Assembly (NCBI RefSeq): GCF_025264685.1
Contig: NZ_CP073721.1
Location: 1,665,001 to 1,729,000, forward strand
From: Dactylosporangium roseum
GTDB taxonomy: Bacteria; Actinomycetota; Actinomycetes; Mycobacteriales; Micromonosporaceae
Direction of reading: 5' to 3'
Length of the DNA: 64,000 nt
Shown here piece after piece: positions 25,812 to 34,532 of the stretch (its first letter is position 1; each line of letters begins with the position of its first letter). Below the pieces are notes generated by a model. The model made no database searches, was not told the origin of the DNA, and saw nothing but the letters and a program-made list of their open reading frames with translations. The translations under genes were made by a program, and so were the position numbers.

Positions 25812-26100
25812 GCCGCGAAGTTCGCCCAACAACCCTTGTCAAAACTGAATAAAGTCGACAATTCGGGCACGGTGCGTCGCCGCTGGGGTGTGCCGGCCGC
25901 CGCGTTTGGCCGTCATTCGCCGCCGTGCTGCTCGACCCCATGATCATGGGAAAGATCTGGCTATTGGGGCAGCCACATCTTTCCCATGATCATGAGATCG
26001 GTGACCGCGATCGGCGGGCACCACCCGCGCGACTGTGCGTCACTGTCTCGTAGCGCGACACGTGGGTGGACGGGCGACCGCGCGGCTTCACTTCGCGGCC
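25812..26100 (+). repeat. Diverged intergenic repeat, copy 1 (with embedded palindrome)
   Basis: This non-coding stretch aligns with 37672-37923. Both start GCCGCGAAGTTC, share CGACAATTCGG, then GATCATGAG, the CGACTGTGYGTCAC core, and end in CGGCTTCACTTCGC. The last 90 bases also align with 46826-46923. Copy 1 carries a 56-base palindrome (25939-25994) at its middle. Protein-like reading on the minus strand is broken here by a stop and a frameshift. Confidence 0.6.
25939..25994. repeat. Perfect 18-bp inverted repeat / long hairpin
   Basis: CATGATCATGGGAAAGAT (25939-25956) is the exact reverse complement of 25977-25994. After one mismatch the inner bases TGGCT/AGCCA extend the stem, leaving an 8-base loop. 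Such a long perfect stem in a non-coding region after recX could act as a terminator, but there is no U-tract, and the position inside repeat copy 1 suggests an inserted palindromic element. Confidence 0.75.
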
Positions 26101-26724
26101 CTGGGTTCTGGGCCATGGAAACGTCCGTGATCATGGCTGGCGGCGGGTTGCCGAGTGGCGGTTTTTCGGCGTGTGGGTAATCGGGTGGAAAGGGCGGCTT
26201 CTGTGACCGGCGTCGATGATGCGCTTGGTGGTGGCCACGGTGTGTGGTGGAATGATTGCAGCCGTACCCCGGCTTGATCTCAACGCCGAGTCTTCGGGAC
26301 GCTACCCTGGGTCGAACTCAGCCGGTCCTGAGCGACCGACATGCCGGAAACATCCGGTCAAATGTCGCTGCTACGATGTTTCGGCTGGCGAGCGTACTTG
26401 GCCGACTTACGTCCCATATGGTGCCCGATCATGAGTCCTTGACCGAAGCGCCCTTGACGACCTAGCCTCGGCGTTACCAGATGGAGACCGCCCAACCACC
26501 GCGGGTTTACCGCACAACATAGATCGCGTCACAGATCAGCAACACTTACGAGATTGCAGCAGATAAGCGCGCCACGCCTTGCGGGAGGTGTCGGTGCTAG
26601 CAGCGGCCAAGCAGTGGGGCTCTCCGGGCCCCAATATCGACATATCTTGATGCAGTGGTCGGGCGTCTCCTCCATATCACCCGCGTCGCCATATGTGCGA
26701 CGCCGAGCGGAGCGAGGTGACGTC
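26101..26724. other. Intergenic stretch without recognisable gene
   Basis: About 620 bases between repeat copy 1 and the small ORF before rny. Base composition is lower in GC than the neighbouring genes and the short open frames in it lack coding character or good ribosome sites. A dyad GCGTCGC-CATATGT-GCGACGC lies at 26683-26703. I see no RNA gene, although an rny leader or a small RNA cannot be excluded. Confidence 0.5.
26683..26703. promoter_or_regulatory. Operator-like dyad upstream of the pre-rny ORF
   Basis: GCGTCGC (26683-26689) and GCGACGC (26697-26703) flank CATATGT, forming a perfect 7-bp inverted repeat about 20 bases before GTG 26725. It has the size of a regulator binding site. 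No binding protein can be named. Confidence 0.3.
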
Positions 26725-27129
26725 GTGACGGAATGCGCCCGTGTCATCCTCTGCGACCCGAATGCCCACGCCAGCCGGGCCGGCGACCGCGCGGCCGTCG
26801 ATATACCTGGCGCCGACATACCTGACGATCAGACCGGCTACACCCATAGGGCCATCGCCGAAGGTGTTGCCGGCTGGGCGGGCTTGGACAACACCGCCCG
26901 GGCCGGCCGAGCGGGCTTGGCGGGCCCGGTGAGCCGGGCGGGCTTGGCGGGCTTGGCGGGCTTGGACAACGCCGCCCGGGCCGGCCGAGCGGGCCTGGGG
27001 AGTGCTGGCCGAGCCGGTGTCGAGAACCACGGTCCGTTCATCACGATGTCGACCGATCGCCGCCTGAACGGTCGCGCGGGTGCTGCCGCCGGGCGGAACG
27101 GTGTGAAGTGCTTCGAGGTGGCGGCGTGA
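26725..27129 (+). CDS. Small repeat-containing protein upstream of rny (uncertain)
   Basis: GTG 26725, preceded by GCGAGGTGACGTC, opens a 134-codon frame whose TGA overlaps the GTG of rny (GTGA). The first 50 residues look ordinary (VTECARVILCDPNAHASRAG). Residues 52-95 are a low-complexity Gly/Ala/Arg/Leu region with two copies of GLDNxARAGRAGL encoded by a 39-base direct repeat (26878-26916 and 26956-26994, one difference) separated by CGGGCTTGG units. The tail ends KCFEVAA. The coupling to rny argues for translation; the repeats and lack of any known family argue against. The frame is open to 26554. Confidence 0.35.
   Translation: MTECARVILCDPNAHASRAGDRAAVDIPGADIPDDQTGYTHRAIAEGVAGWAGLDNTARAGRAGLAGPVSRAGLAGLAGLDNAARAGRAGLGSAGRAGVENHGPFITMSTDRRLNGRAGAAAGRNGVKCFEVAA
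26878..26994 (+). repeat. 39-bp direct repeat pair with 9-bp units between
   Basis: Two 39-base copies (26878-26916, 26956-26994) differ by one base and are 78 bases apart. Between them CGGGCTTGG is repeated in tandem. Such arrays change length easily by slippage, and in the overlapping ORF they would add or remove 3-residue steps. Confidence 0.8.
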
Positions 27130-28907
27130 GCGGGATCGAGATAGTCCTGACCGTTGCGGTCGCCGTCCTTGTCGTGGTGGTCGTCGTGGTGGTCGCCGCG
27201 GCCCTCAAGGTGGTCCGGCGGCTCAGTGTCGCGCCCGTGCCCGTGGCACCGGCCGCCGACGATCCGGCGTTCCTCGCCGAGAAGGACCGCCAGGAACATT
27301 CTCTCGCATCGTTGCGTACCGCCGCCGAAGACGCGACCGCCGCCGTCGACGAGGCGCGGGCGGCGGCGGCCGCTGCCCGCACCGAGGCCGCGGCGGCCAA
27401 GGCCGAAGCGTCCTCCGCACGCTCGGAGGCGCGGCGGATTCTGGACGCCGCCCGGGCCGAGGCCGACTCGCTCCTGGAGCGGGCACACCGGCAGGCGGAG
27501 CAGGACGCCGAGCAGGCCAGGGCCGCCGCCCGCCGCGCCGGCGAGCGGGAGGTCAGCCAGCTCACGGCCGTCGCCAAGGAGCAGTCCCAGGACGCCGAGC
27601 GCCGGCAGCGCCGGTTGGACGAACGGGAGCGGCTGCTCGCCGAGGAGGCCGAGCGGCTGGCGGAGCGGGACCGGCGCATCAGCGGTACCGAAGCCGATCT
27701 CTTGGAACGTGAAGCGACGTTCACGCGCCGTGAGTCGGAGGTCGCCGAGGCGGAGGAGCGGCACCGCGAGGAACTGGAGCGCATCGCCGGGCTCACCGCC
27801 GACGCGGCCCGGATCGAGGTCGTCGAGATGATCGAGGGGCAGGCCAAGCGGGAGGCCGCGCTGCTCGTGCGGGACATCGAGAGCGACGCGCGCAGCACCG
27901 CCGAGCAGCGGGCCCGGCACATCGTCGTCGACGCCATCCAGCGGGTCGCCAGCGAGCAGACCTCGGAGAGCGTCGTCAGCGTGCTGCACCTGCCCAGCGA
28001 CGAGATGAAGGGCCGGATCATCGGCCGCGAAGGGCGGAACATCCGCGCGTTCGAGTCGACGACCGGGGTGAACCTGATCATCGACGACACGCCGGAGGCG
28101 GTGCTGCTGTCCTGCTTCGATCCGGTACGGCGCGAGATCGGCCGGCTCACCCTGGAGAAGCTGGTGCTCGACGGGCGGATCCACCCGCACCGCATCGAGG
28201 AGGTCTTCGAGCAGGCCAAGCACGAGGTCGAGCGGCTGTGCAACCGGGCCGCCGAGGACGCGCTCGTCGAGGTCGGCATCACCGACCTGCACCCGGAGCT
28301 CATGACGCTGCTGGGCCGGCTGCGGTACCGCACCAGCTACGGCCAGAACGTGCTCAAACACCTGGTGGAGACCGCGCACATCGCCGGGATCATGGCCTCC
28401 GAGCTGCGGCTCGACCCGGCGCTGATCAAGCGGTGCGCGTTTCTGCACGACATCGGCAAGGCGCTCACCCACGAGGTCGAGGGCAGCCACGCGCTGATCG
28501 GCGCCGACGTGGCCCGCAAGTTCGGCGAGTCCGACGAGGTCGTCCACGCGATCGAGGCGCACCACAACGAGGTGCCGCCGCAGACGATCGAGGCGGTCCT
28601 CACCCAGGCGTCCGACGCCTGCTCCGGCGGCCGGCCGGGTGCGCGTCGGGAGAGTCTGGAGGCGTACGTCAAGCGCCTCGAGCGTATCGAGGAGATCGCC
28701 GGCGGCAAGTCGGGCGTCGAGAAGGTCTTCGCGATGCAGGCCGGACGCGAGATCCGGGTCATGGTCCGCCCCGACGACGTCGACGACATCGGGGCGGCCG
28801 TGCTGGCCCGGGACGTGGCGAAGCAGATCGAGGAGGAGCTGACCTACCCCGGCCAGATCCGTGTCACAGTGGTCCGCGAATCGCGGGTGACGGAGATCGC
28901 GCGCTAG
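27126..28907 (+). CDS. rny: Ribonuclease Y
   Basis: A 593-residue membrane-anchored endoribonuclease that starts mRNA decay. N-terminal membrane segment (residues 3-29, very Val-rich), a long Glu/Arg/Ala coiled coil (45-275), a KH domain with GRIIGREGRNIRAFE near residue 296, and an HD domain with CAFLHDIGKALTHEVEG near residue 441 whose His-Asp binds the catalytic metal. C-terminal VRPDDVDDIGAAVLARDVAKQIEEEL is standard. GTG 27126 overlaps the stop of the preceding ORF. recA-recX-rny order is common in Streptomyces-like actinomycetes. Confidence 0.95.
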   Translation: MSGIEIVLTVAVAVLVVVVVVVVAAALKVVRRLSVAPVPVAPAADDPAFLAEKDRQEHSLASLRTAAEDATAAVDEARAAAAAARTEAAAAKAEASSARSEARRILDAARAEADSLLERAHRQAEQDAEQARAAARRAGEREVSQLTAVAKEQSQDAERRQRRLDERERLLAEEAERLAERDRRISGTEADLLEREATFTRRESEVAEAEERHREELERIAGLTADAARIEVVEMIEGQAKREAALLVRDIESDARSTAEQRARHIVVDAIQRVASEQTSESVVSVLHLPSDEMKGRIIGREGRNIRAFESTTGVNLIIDDTPEAVLLSCFDPVRREIGRLTLEKLVLDGRIHPHRIEEVFEQAKHEVERLCNRAAEDALVEVGITDLHPELMTLLGRLRYRTSYGQNVLKHLVETAHIAGIMASELRLDPALIKRCAFLHDIGKALTHEVEGSHALIGADVARKFGESDEVVHAIEAHHNEVPPQTIEAVLTQASDACSGGRPGARRESLEAYVKRLERIEEIAGGKSGVEKVFAMQAGREIRVMVRPDDVDDIGAAVLARDVAKQIEEELTYPGQIRVTVVRESRVTEIAR

Positions 28908-29019
28908 CTGGCCGCTGTTCCTACCTGGGGCCCGCCGCAGCCCGGCCTCAGCTATGAAACAGGCGCTGGGGCTCCCTTGCACTGTTACGTCGAGTGGCGC
29001 CGAACGTGGTCACCGCCTG

Positions 29020-31878
29020 CTAGGGAGCGATCTTCGCGTCCGGCTTCACGTACGGGTTCGCCACCTTGTACGACCAGATCACCGGATCCGGAACGTCGAG
29101 GTCGCCGTCCCGGCCGAACTTGATCCGCCGGGACACGCCCTCGCCGTCGTACGACTTCACGAAGGTCTGCATGTCGGCCCGGGTGCCCTTGCCGGCGAGG
29201 AAGCCGGCCAGGTAGATGTTCGCGGCGTCGTACGACTCGGGGCCGTAGTAGGTGGCCGACTTGCCGTACTTGGCCTGGTAGCGCGAGCCGAAGTCGCCGC
29301 CGGCCTCCTCCGGGGGCAGGCACGGGCAGGTGATGATCACGCCGTCGGCCGCACCGGCGGTGTTGTTGACGAAGCCCTGCGTGAAGATCCGGTCCGCCGC
29401 CACGACCGCGATCGCCGGCTTGGCGGTCCGCAGCGCCTTCACGAAGGTCGCCCCGTCGTCGGCCTGACCGGCGAAGTACACCCCGTCGGGGTTGGCGTCC
29501 GTGACCTGCTTGACCGCCGACGCGAAGTCCTTGTCCGTCCGCCGGATCGAGACCGTGCTGCTCGCGATCGGGCCCAGCGCGTCCGACGCCGCCTTGCGCC
29601 CCACCGTGCCGAAGTCCGTGTCGTCGTACACGATCACGACCTTCTTCGCCTTCAGGACGTTCTTCAGGTAGCGCCCGCCGGCCGCCGCCTGATCCGTGTC
29701 CGAGCCGATGATTCGGTGGAACGTCGCCCAGCCCCGCGTGGTCAGGTCGTCGTCGGGCGCGAACGGCGTGATCATCGGGATGCCGGCCTTGTCGAGGATC
29801 GGCCCGGCGGCGATGATCTCGTTGCGGTACACCGGCCCGACCACGCCCATGATCTTGGGGTCGTCGACGAGATCCTGGGCCTTGGACTTGCTGAGGTCCT
29901 CCTTGCCCTGCGTGTCGAACTCCGCGAACTCCACCGTGCACGACGGGTTCTTGGCGTTGAAGTCCTCGACCGCCATCTTGACGCTGTTGCGCATCATGAC
30001 GCCGTCCTCGGAACTGGTGCCGCTGGCCATGCCGAGGTAGGCGATCTTGTTCCCGCACACCGGGGACGCGGGCGGCGCCGCCTGCTTCGACGAGCCGTCG
30101 CCCGGCTCCCCGCCGCCACCGCGGTTGACCCACCAGACGAGCCCGCCGACCAGGAGCAGCAGCGCCAGCACGCTGCCGCCGATCGCCGCGACAAGGGCAC
30201 CCGAGCGTTTCTGATTCGGCGGCTGTACGGGCTGCTGCCAGGCCGGCGGCGGCTGCTGCACGGGGATCTGCGGCACGGCGACCGGCTGGACGGGCGGCCG
30301 CTGGACCACCGGTGGTTGCTGGACGACCGGCTGCGGGTACACCGGGGGCCGCTGCTGCTGATACCCGACCGGCTGCTGCACGGGCGGCCGCTGGACCACC
30401 GGTGGCTGCTGGGCCGGCGGTGTGCTCACCGGCCCCGGCTGGTGCGGCACGGGCGGCGGGCTCGCCGGTGGCGTGCTGACCGGCGGTGTGCTCACCGGCC
30501 GACCCGAGGTGGGCTGCGCCGGCACGATCGGCATCGAGCCGGTCTGCAGCAGCGGCGGCAGGTGCGGTGTCAAGGACGGCATGCTGAACGCCGGCTCGCC
30601 CGAGACGGGCTGGCCCGACACCGGCTGGCCGGAGGTGGGAACCCCCGACACGGGCGAGGCCGCCACGTCGCCGCTCGGCTCCGTCCCGCCCGGCCCGGCC
30701 AGCGCTCCGCCGCCCGAGGTCGGCCGCGGACCGCCGGAGATGGGGGAGGGGACGAGCGGCGACCCGGTCGCGCCCGCGCCGCCGACCGCCGCCCGGCCGG
30801 TCGGCGGCGCCAGGTGCAGCGCACCCTCAGCCACCACCAGTTCCGGCTGCTCGATCGCGGTCGGTGCCAGTCCCATGGCCCGGTGCAGCAGGGTCGCCGC
30901 GAGCGGGATCCGGCTGGAGCCGCCGACGAGGAACACGGCCGCGACCGGTGACTGCCCCACCCCCGCGGACTGGAGGGCGATCTGCGTCGTGGTCACCGTG
31001 CGGTCCAGGATCGGCTTGGCCAACTGCTCCAACTGCTCCCGGCCGATCGGCACGCTCTCGTCGAACAGCGGCACGTGCACGTATGTCGTCGCGGCCCGGC
31101 TCAGCATCTCCTTCGCCAGCCGGGCGTCCTCCCAGAGCTGCCAGGCGGCCCGCCGGTCGGTTTCGCTCTCCGGGTTGGTGAGGCGCTGCCACTGGTCGCC
31201 CTCGCGGCCGGCGAAGTTGCGTCCGAGGTACGCGACCACGGCCGCGTCGACGTCGAGACCGCCCGCGTCGGGCAGGCCCTCGCTCACGAGCACGTCGAAG
31301 CCGCCGCCCGCGTTGCGGCGCACCACACTCGCGTCGAAGGTGCCGGCACCGAAGTCGTAGACGACGGCGACGCCGCCCACCGGGACGTGCGTGCCGACCG
31401 TACCGACGAAGTAGGACGCGGCGGCGACCGGCTCGGGGGACAGCAGTGGCGCCGGCAACCCCGCCATCGTCGCGGCCTGCGCGAGCGTCTGGCGGCGCTG
31501 TGGCGGCCACGTCGCCGGATGCGTGATCGTCACCTGGCCGGGCTTGGCCCCCGCCACCCGCTCGGCCTCGACGGCGACCCGGCGCAGGACGCTCGAGACG
31601 AGCTCCAGCACGGGCACGTCACGCTCACCGAGCCAGACGACGCCCTCTTCGACGCGCCGCTTCGGATACGGCTCGAACCGGTGCGGTTGCAGGCGTGCCG
31701 AGTGGACGGCGTCACGCCCGGTGAGGATCGTGCCGTCGGCGTTGACGTAGACGGCCGAGGGCAGCAGCGGTGATCCGTCGAAGAGCAGGGGCTTGGTGCG
31801 GCCGTCCGGCCACCGCAGGACCGCGACGGTGTTGGAGGTGCCGAAGTCGATGCCTAGCCGAAAACCGCTGTCCGCCAC
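29020..31878 (-). CDS. Hsp70-type ATPase fused through a membrane segment to a type 1 solute-binding domain
   Basis: A 952-residue protein in three parts. Residues 1-345 are an actin-like Hsp70 nucleotide-binding domain: RLGIDFGTSNTVAVLRWPDG (phosphate 1), VVYDFGAGTFDASVVRR (phosphate 2), VFLVGGSSRIP (adenosine motif). Residues 360-555 are a Pro/Gln/Ser/Val linker with repeated PPVVQRPPVQ and SGQPVSG units. Residues 561-583 are one membrane helix (GALVAAIGGSVLALLLLVGG). Residues 595-952 are a type 1 periplasmic-binding fold of the branched-chain amino acid receptor kind (KIAYLGMASG, GVVGPVYRNEIIAAGPIL, AGIPMITPFAP, KVVIVYDDTDFG). The ATPase should be cytosolic and the ligand domain outside. 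There is no Hsp70 substrate-binding domain. GTG 31878 is the likely start, 40 bases after gluD. Confidence 0.88.
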   Translation of the reverse strand: MADSGFRLGIDFGTSNTVAVLRWPDGRTKPLLFDGSPLLPSAVYVNADGTILTGRDAVHSARLQPHRFEPYPKRRVEEGVVWLGERDVPVLELVSSVLRRVAVEAERVAGAKPGQVTITHPATWPPQRRQTLAQAATMAGLPAPLLSPEPVAAASYFVGTVGTHVPVGGVAVVYDFGAGTFDASVVRRNAGGGFDVLVSEGLPDAGGLDVDAAVVAYLGRNFAGREGDQWQRLTNPESETDRRAAWQLWEDARLAKEMLSRAATTYVHVPLFDESVPIGREQLEQLAKPILDRTVTTTQIALQSAGVGQSPVAAVFLVGGSSRIPLAATLLHRAMGLAPTAIEQPELVVAEGALHLAPPTGRAAVGGAGATGSPLVPSPISGGPRPTSGGGALAGPGGTEPSGDVAASPVSGVPTSGQPVSGQPVSGEPAFSMPSLTPHLPPLLQTGSMPIVPAQPTSGRPVSTPPVSTPPASPPPVPHQPGPVSTPPAQQPPVVQRPPVQQPVGYQQQRPPVYPQPVVQQPPVVQRPPVQPVAVPQIPVQQPPPAWQQPVQPPNQKRSGALVAAIGGSVLALLLLVGGLVWWVNRGGGGEPGDGSSKQAAPPASPVCGNKIAYLGMASGTSSEDGVMMRNSVKMAVEDFNAKNPSCTVEFAEFDTQGKEDLSKSKAQDLVDDPKIMGVVGPVYRNEIIAAGPILDKAGIPMITPFAPDDDLTTRGWATFHRIIGSDTDQAAAGGRYLKNVLKAKKVVIVYDDTDFGTVGRKAASDALGPIASSTVSIRRTDKDFASAVKQVTDANPDGVYFAGQADDGATFVKALRTAKPAIAVVAADRIFTQGFVNNTAGAADGVIITCPCLPPEEAGGDFGSRYQAKYGKSATYYGPESYDAANIYLAGFLAGKGTRADMQTFVKSYDGEGVSRRIKFGRDGDLDVPDPVIWSYKVANPYVKPDAKIAP

Positions 31879-31918
31879 CCGGGCAGCGTACGCACCGGCC
31901 GCAACCTTGCCAATCGCC

Positions 31919-32791
31919 TCAAACGGCAGCCGTACTTCCGGTTTCCGTCGTCGAAGGGCCCGGTCGCGCCGTCGTCCTGCCCCGTCGGCTGCCACGGTTC
32001 ATCCGCTTCTGCAGCCAGTAGGCGAAGTAGCTGAGCAGGCCGCAGGTCGCGATGTAGATGGCGGCGACGATCAGGTAACTCGGCACATAGGGGAATCCGA
32101 ACGTCAGGCGGCCCCCGATCTGCTTGCCGACGGTCAGCAGCTCCGGCACGGTGATGATGAACCCGAGCGCGGTGTCCTTCAGCAGGACCACGAGCTGGCT
32201 CACGATCGCCGGGAGCATCGAGCGCACCGCCTGCGGCAGCAGGATGAGCGTCATCACCTGGGTCTTGCGCATGCCCAGGGCGTACGCCGCCTCGGACTGT
32301 CCGCGCGAAACCGCCTCGATGCCAGCGCGGAAGATCTCCGCGAGCACCGAGCCGTTGTAGAGCGTGAGACCGATCACGAGCGGCCAGAACGGTTCGATCT
32401 TGAAGCCGAGCTGGAGCGGCCCGTAGTACGCGAAGAAGATCAGGATCAGCAGCGGGATCGCCCGGAACAGCTCGACCACCAGGGTCGACGGCGCCCGGAA
32501 GAGCGCGTGGTCGCTCAGCCGGCCGGCGGCGAACATCGCACCGAAGACGAGCGCCAGCACCGCCGCGGCGCCCGCCGCCCGCAACGTGGTCAGGTAACCG
32601 TCGAGAAGCTGCTCCTGGATCGCCGTGTACTGGAACTGCTGCCACTTGATCGACTCGAACTGGCCGGTCTCGTCGAAGCGGTACACGACGTACCCGAGCA
32701 GGGCCAGGATCGCGAGGGCGCTCACCACGCCGATGATTCGGTTACGCAGCCGCGCCTTGGGTCCGGGCAGGTCGTAGAGCACGTTGGTCAT
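31919..32791 (-). CDS. gluD: Glutamate ABC transporter permease GluD
   Basis: A 290-residue permease of the polar amino acid ABC class with the EAA loop EAAYALGMRKTQVMTLILLPQA that contacts the ATPase. About five to six membrane segments are visible, plus a basic, Thr/Ser-rich tail. ATG 32791 overlaps the gluC stop (ATGA), giving coupled translation. Order gluA-B-C-D on one strand beside recX/miaB matches the corynebacterial glutamate uptake operon. Glutamate is inferred from operon type; other acidic amino acids are possible. Confidence 0.9.
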   Translation of the reverse strand: MTNVLYDLPGPKARLRNRIIGVVSALAILALLGYVVYRFDETGQFESIKWQQFQYTAIQEQLLDGYLTTLRAAGAAAVLALVFGAMFAAGRLSDHALFRAPSTLVVELFRAIPLLILIFFAYYGPLQLGFKIEPFWPLVIGLTLYNGSVLAEIFRAGIEAVSRGQSEAAYALGMRKTQVMTLILLPQAVRSMLPAIVSQLVVLLKDTALGFIITVPELLTVGKQIGGRLTFGFPYVPSYLIVAAIYIATCGLLSYFAYWLQKRMNRGSRRGRTTARPGPSTTETGSTAAV

Positions 32792-33444
32792 CGCGCGACC
32801 TTCCAGCGCCGTTCGAGCCGCCGCTGCAGGTAGACCAGCGGGGCGATGATGATCAGGAAGCCGATGGTGACCCAGAGCAGGACCTGGATCTGGTTCTCAC
32901 CGCGCTCGGCGAGGTATTGGCGGATGGCGCCGGCCTCGGCGACCGAGAAGCCGGCCGCGACGGTGGTGTTCTTCAGCATGGCGATGAGCACGCTCATCAT
33001 CGGTGGCACGATGCTGCGGAACGCCTGCGGCAGCACGACCGAGCCGAGCACCTGGGTGAACGTCATGCCGAGCGCGCGGGCGGCCTCGGCCTGCCCGACC
33101 GGCACCGTGTTGATGCCGGAGCGCAGCACCTCGCAGATGAACGCGCTGGTGTAGGCCGTGAGCGCGATGCACGCGCCGGTGAAGTAGTCGAAGGTCACGT
33201 TGAGCTTCGGCACCGCGAAGACGAGCAGCGCGAAGACCAGCGTCAGCGGCGTGTTGCGCAGCAGTTGCACGTATGAGGTGCCGAACGCGCGCAGTGCCGG
33301 GACCGGGGACACCCGCATCGCTGTGAGCAGCGTGCCGAGAACCAGGGAACTCACGGCGGCGATCACGAACAGCTCGATCGTCGACAGGAAGTGCGGGCCG
33401 ATGACGTCCCAGTTGTCGGTCAGTATGTGCCAGAACGAACCCAT
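32788..33444 (-). CDS. gluC: Glutamate ABC transporter permease GluC
   Basis: A 218-residue permease partner of GluD. It has LLRNTPLTLVFALL and the EAA motif EAARALGMTFTQVLGSVVLPQA. The open frame extends upstream, but ATG 33444 (MGSFWHILTDNWDVIGPHF) is the natural start, 58 bases after the gluB stop. The end overlaps gluD by four bases. Confidence 0.9.
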   Translation of the reverse strand: MGSFWHILTDNWDVIGPHFLSTIELFVIAAVSSLVLGTLLTAMRVSPVPALRAFGTSYVQLLRNTPLTLVFALLVFAVPKLNVTFDYFTGACIALTAYTSAFICEVLRSGINTVPVGQAEAARALGMTFTQVLGSVVLPQAFRSIVPPMMSVLIAMLKNTTVAAGFSVAEAGAIRQYLAERGENQIQVLLWVTIGFLIIIAPLVYLQRRLERRWKVAR

Positions 33445-33502
33445 GAAGACCTCGGGGAAGGGGAAGGGGCGCCGCTCGCGGCGGCGCCCCTCGCGGTGTC
33501 GA

Positions 33503-34468
33503 CTAGTACTTCTCGAGCTTCGGCGGGGTGGCCGACGAGCCCGACTTGCCGAGCGTGCCGTCGTAGATCTTCTGCCAGGTACCGTCACCGAAGGCGGCCT
33601 CGAGCGAGGCGTTGACGAAGTCGCGCAGCGCCTTGTCGTCGTGGTTCAGGCCGATGCCGTACTTCTCGGGGTACGGCTGGCTCGTCGCCGGGTTGATGAA
33701 CGGCTTGCCGACGACCTTCAGCAGCGCCGGGTTCTGCGCCGCGTAGCCCTTGAGGATCGCGTCGTCCGTGGTCACCGCGTCGACCTTCCGGTCGATCAAC
33801 TGCGACACGCACTCGGAGTAGGTGCCGAACTCGACGATCTTGCCGCCGGGCTCGGTCAGCTTCTGGTCGCGGACCCGCTGGATCGGGGTCGAGCCGGTCG
33901 CGGAGCAGACCGTCTTGCCCTTGAGCGAGTCGGCGCCGGTGATCGAGCTGTCGTCCTTGCGCACCAGCAGGTCCTGCGCGGCGACGAAGTACGGGCCGGC
34001 GAACGACACGTCGGCCTTGCGCTTGTCGGTGATCGAGTAGGTGCCGACGTAGTAGTCGACCTCACCGCTCTTGATCGCCGTCTCGCGGTTGGCGGACGGG
34101 ATCTCCTTGTACTCGATCTTCGCCGGGTCGATGCCCAGCTTCGAGGCGATCAACCGCGCGATCTCGATGTCGAAACCGCAGCGCTTGCCGGACGCGTCCT
34201 TGTAGCCGAGGTTCGGCTGGTCGAACTTGACACCCACGACCACCTTGCTCGCCGACTTGATCTTGTCGTAGGTCGGGCTGCCGGTGATCGCGACGTTACT
34301 GGCCGGGGTGAGCGTCACACCCGACGAGCTGCAACTGTCGCTGGCCGGCGCGTTCGACCCCGCGGCGCCGGGGGTCTCCGGGGTCGGCTCGCCATCCTTG
34401 CCGCAAGCGGCAAGACCCAGCGCAAGGGTGGCGACTGCGGCTACCGCCGCGATCCGCGTGATTCGCAT
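33503..34468 (-). CDS. gluB: Glutamate-binding lipoprotein GluB
   Basis: A 321-residue solute-binding protein of the family 3 type. Signal peptide with lipobox LGLAAC (Cys22), a Ser/Pro/Thr spacer, then VVVGVKFDQPNLGYKDASG and CGFDIEIARLIASKLG, YSITDKRKADVSFAGPYF and YGIGLNHDDKALRDFVN. It captures the amino acid outside the membrane and delivers it to GluCD. It lies 64 bases after gluA, usual for a binding-protein gene with its own strong translation. Confidence 0.93.
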   Translation of the reverse strand: MRITRIAAVAAVATLALGLAACGKDGEPTPETPGAAGSNAPASDSCSSSGVTLTPASNVAITGSPTYDKIKSASKVVVGVKFDQPNLGYKDASGKRCGFDIEIARLIASKLGIDPAKIEYKEIPSANRETAIKSGEVDYYVGTYSITDKRKADVSFAGPYFVAAQDLLVRKDDSSITGADSLKGKTVCSATGSTPIQRVRDQKLTEPGGKIVEFGTYSECVSQLIDRKVDAVTTDDAILKGYAAQNPALLKVVGKPFINPATSQPYPEKYGIGLNHDDKALRDFVNASLEAAFGDGTWQKIYDGTLGKSGSSATPPKLEKY

Positions 34469-34532
34469 GCTTGCGTGCTCCTTCCATCACCTCAAGCCGC
34501 CCGGGCTCGCCGGACGGCCGGAAACGCACCGG

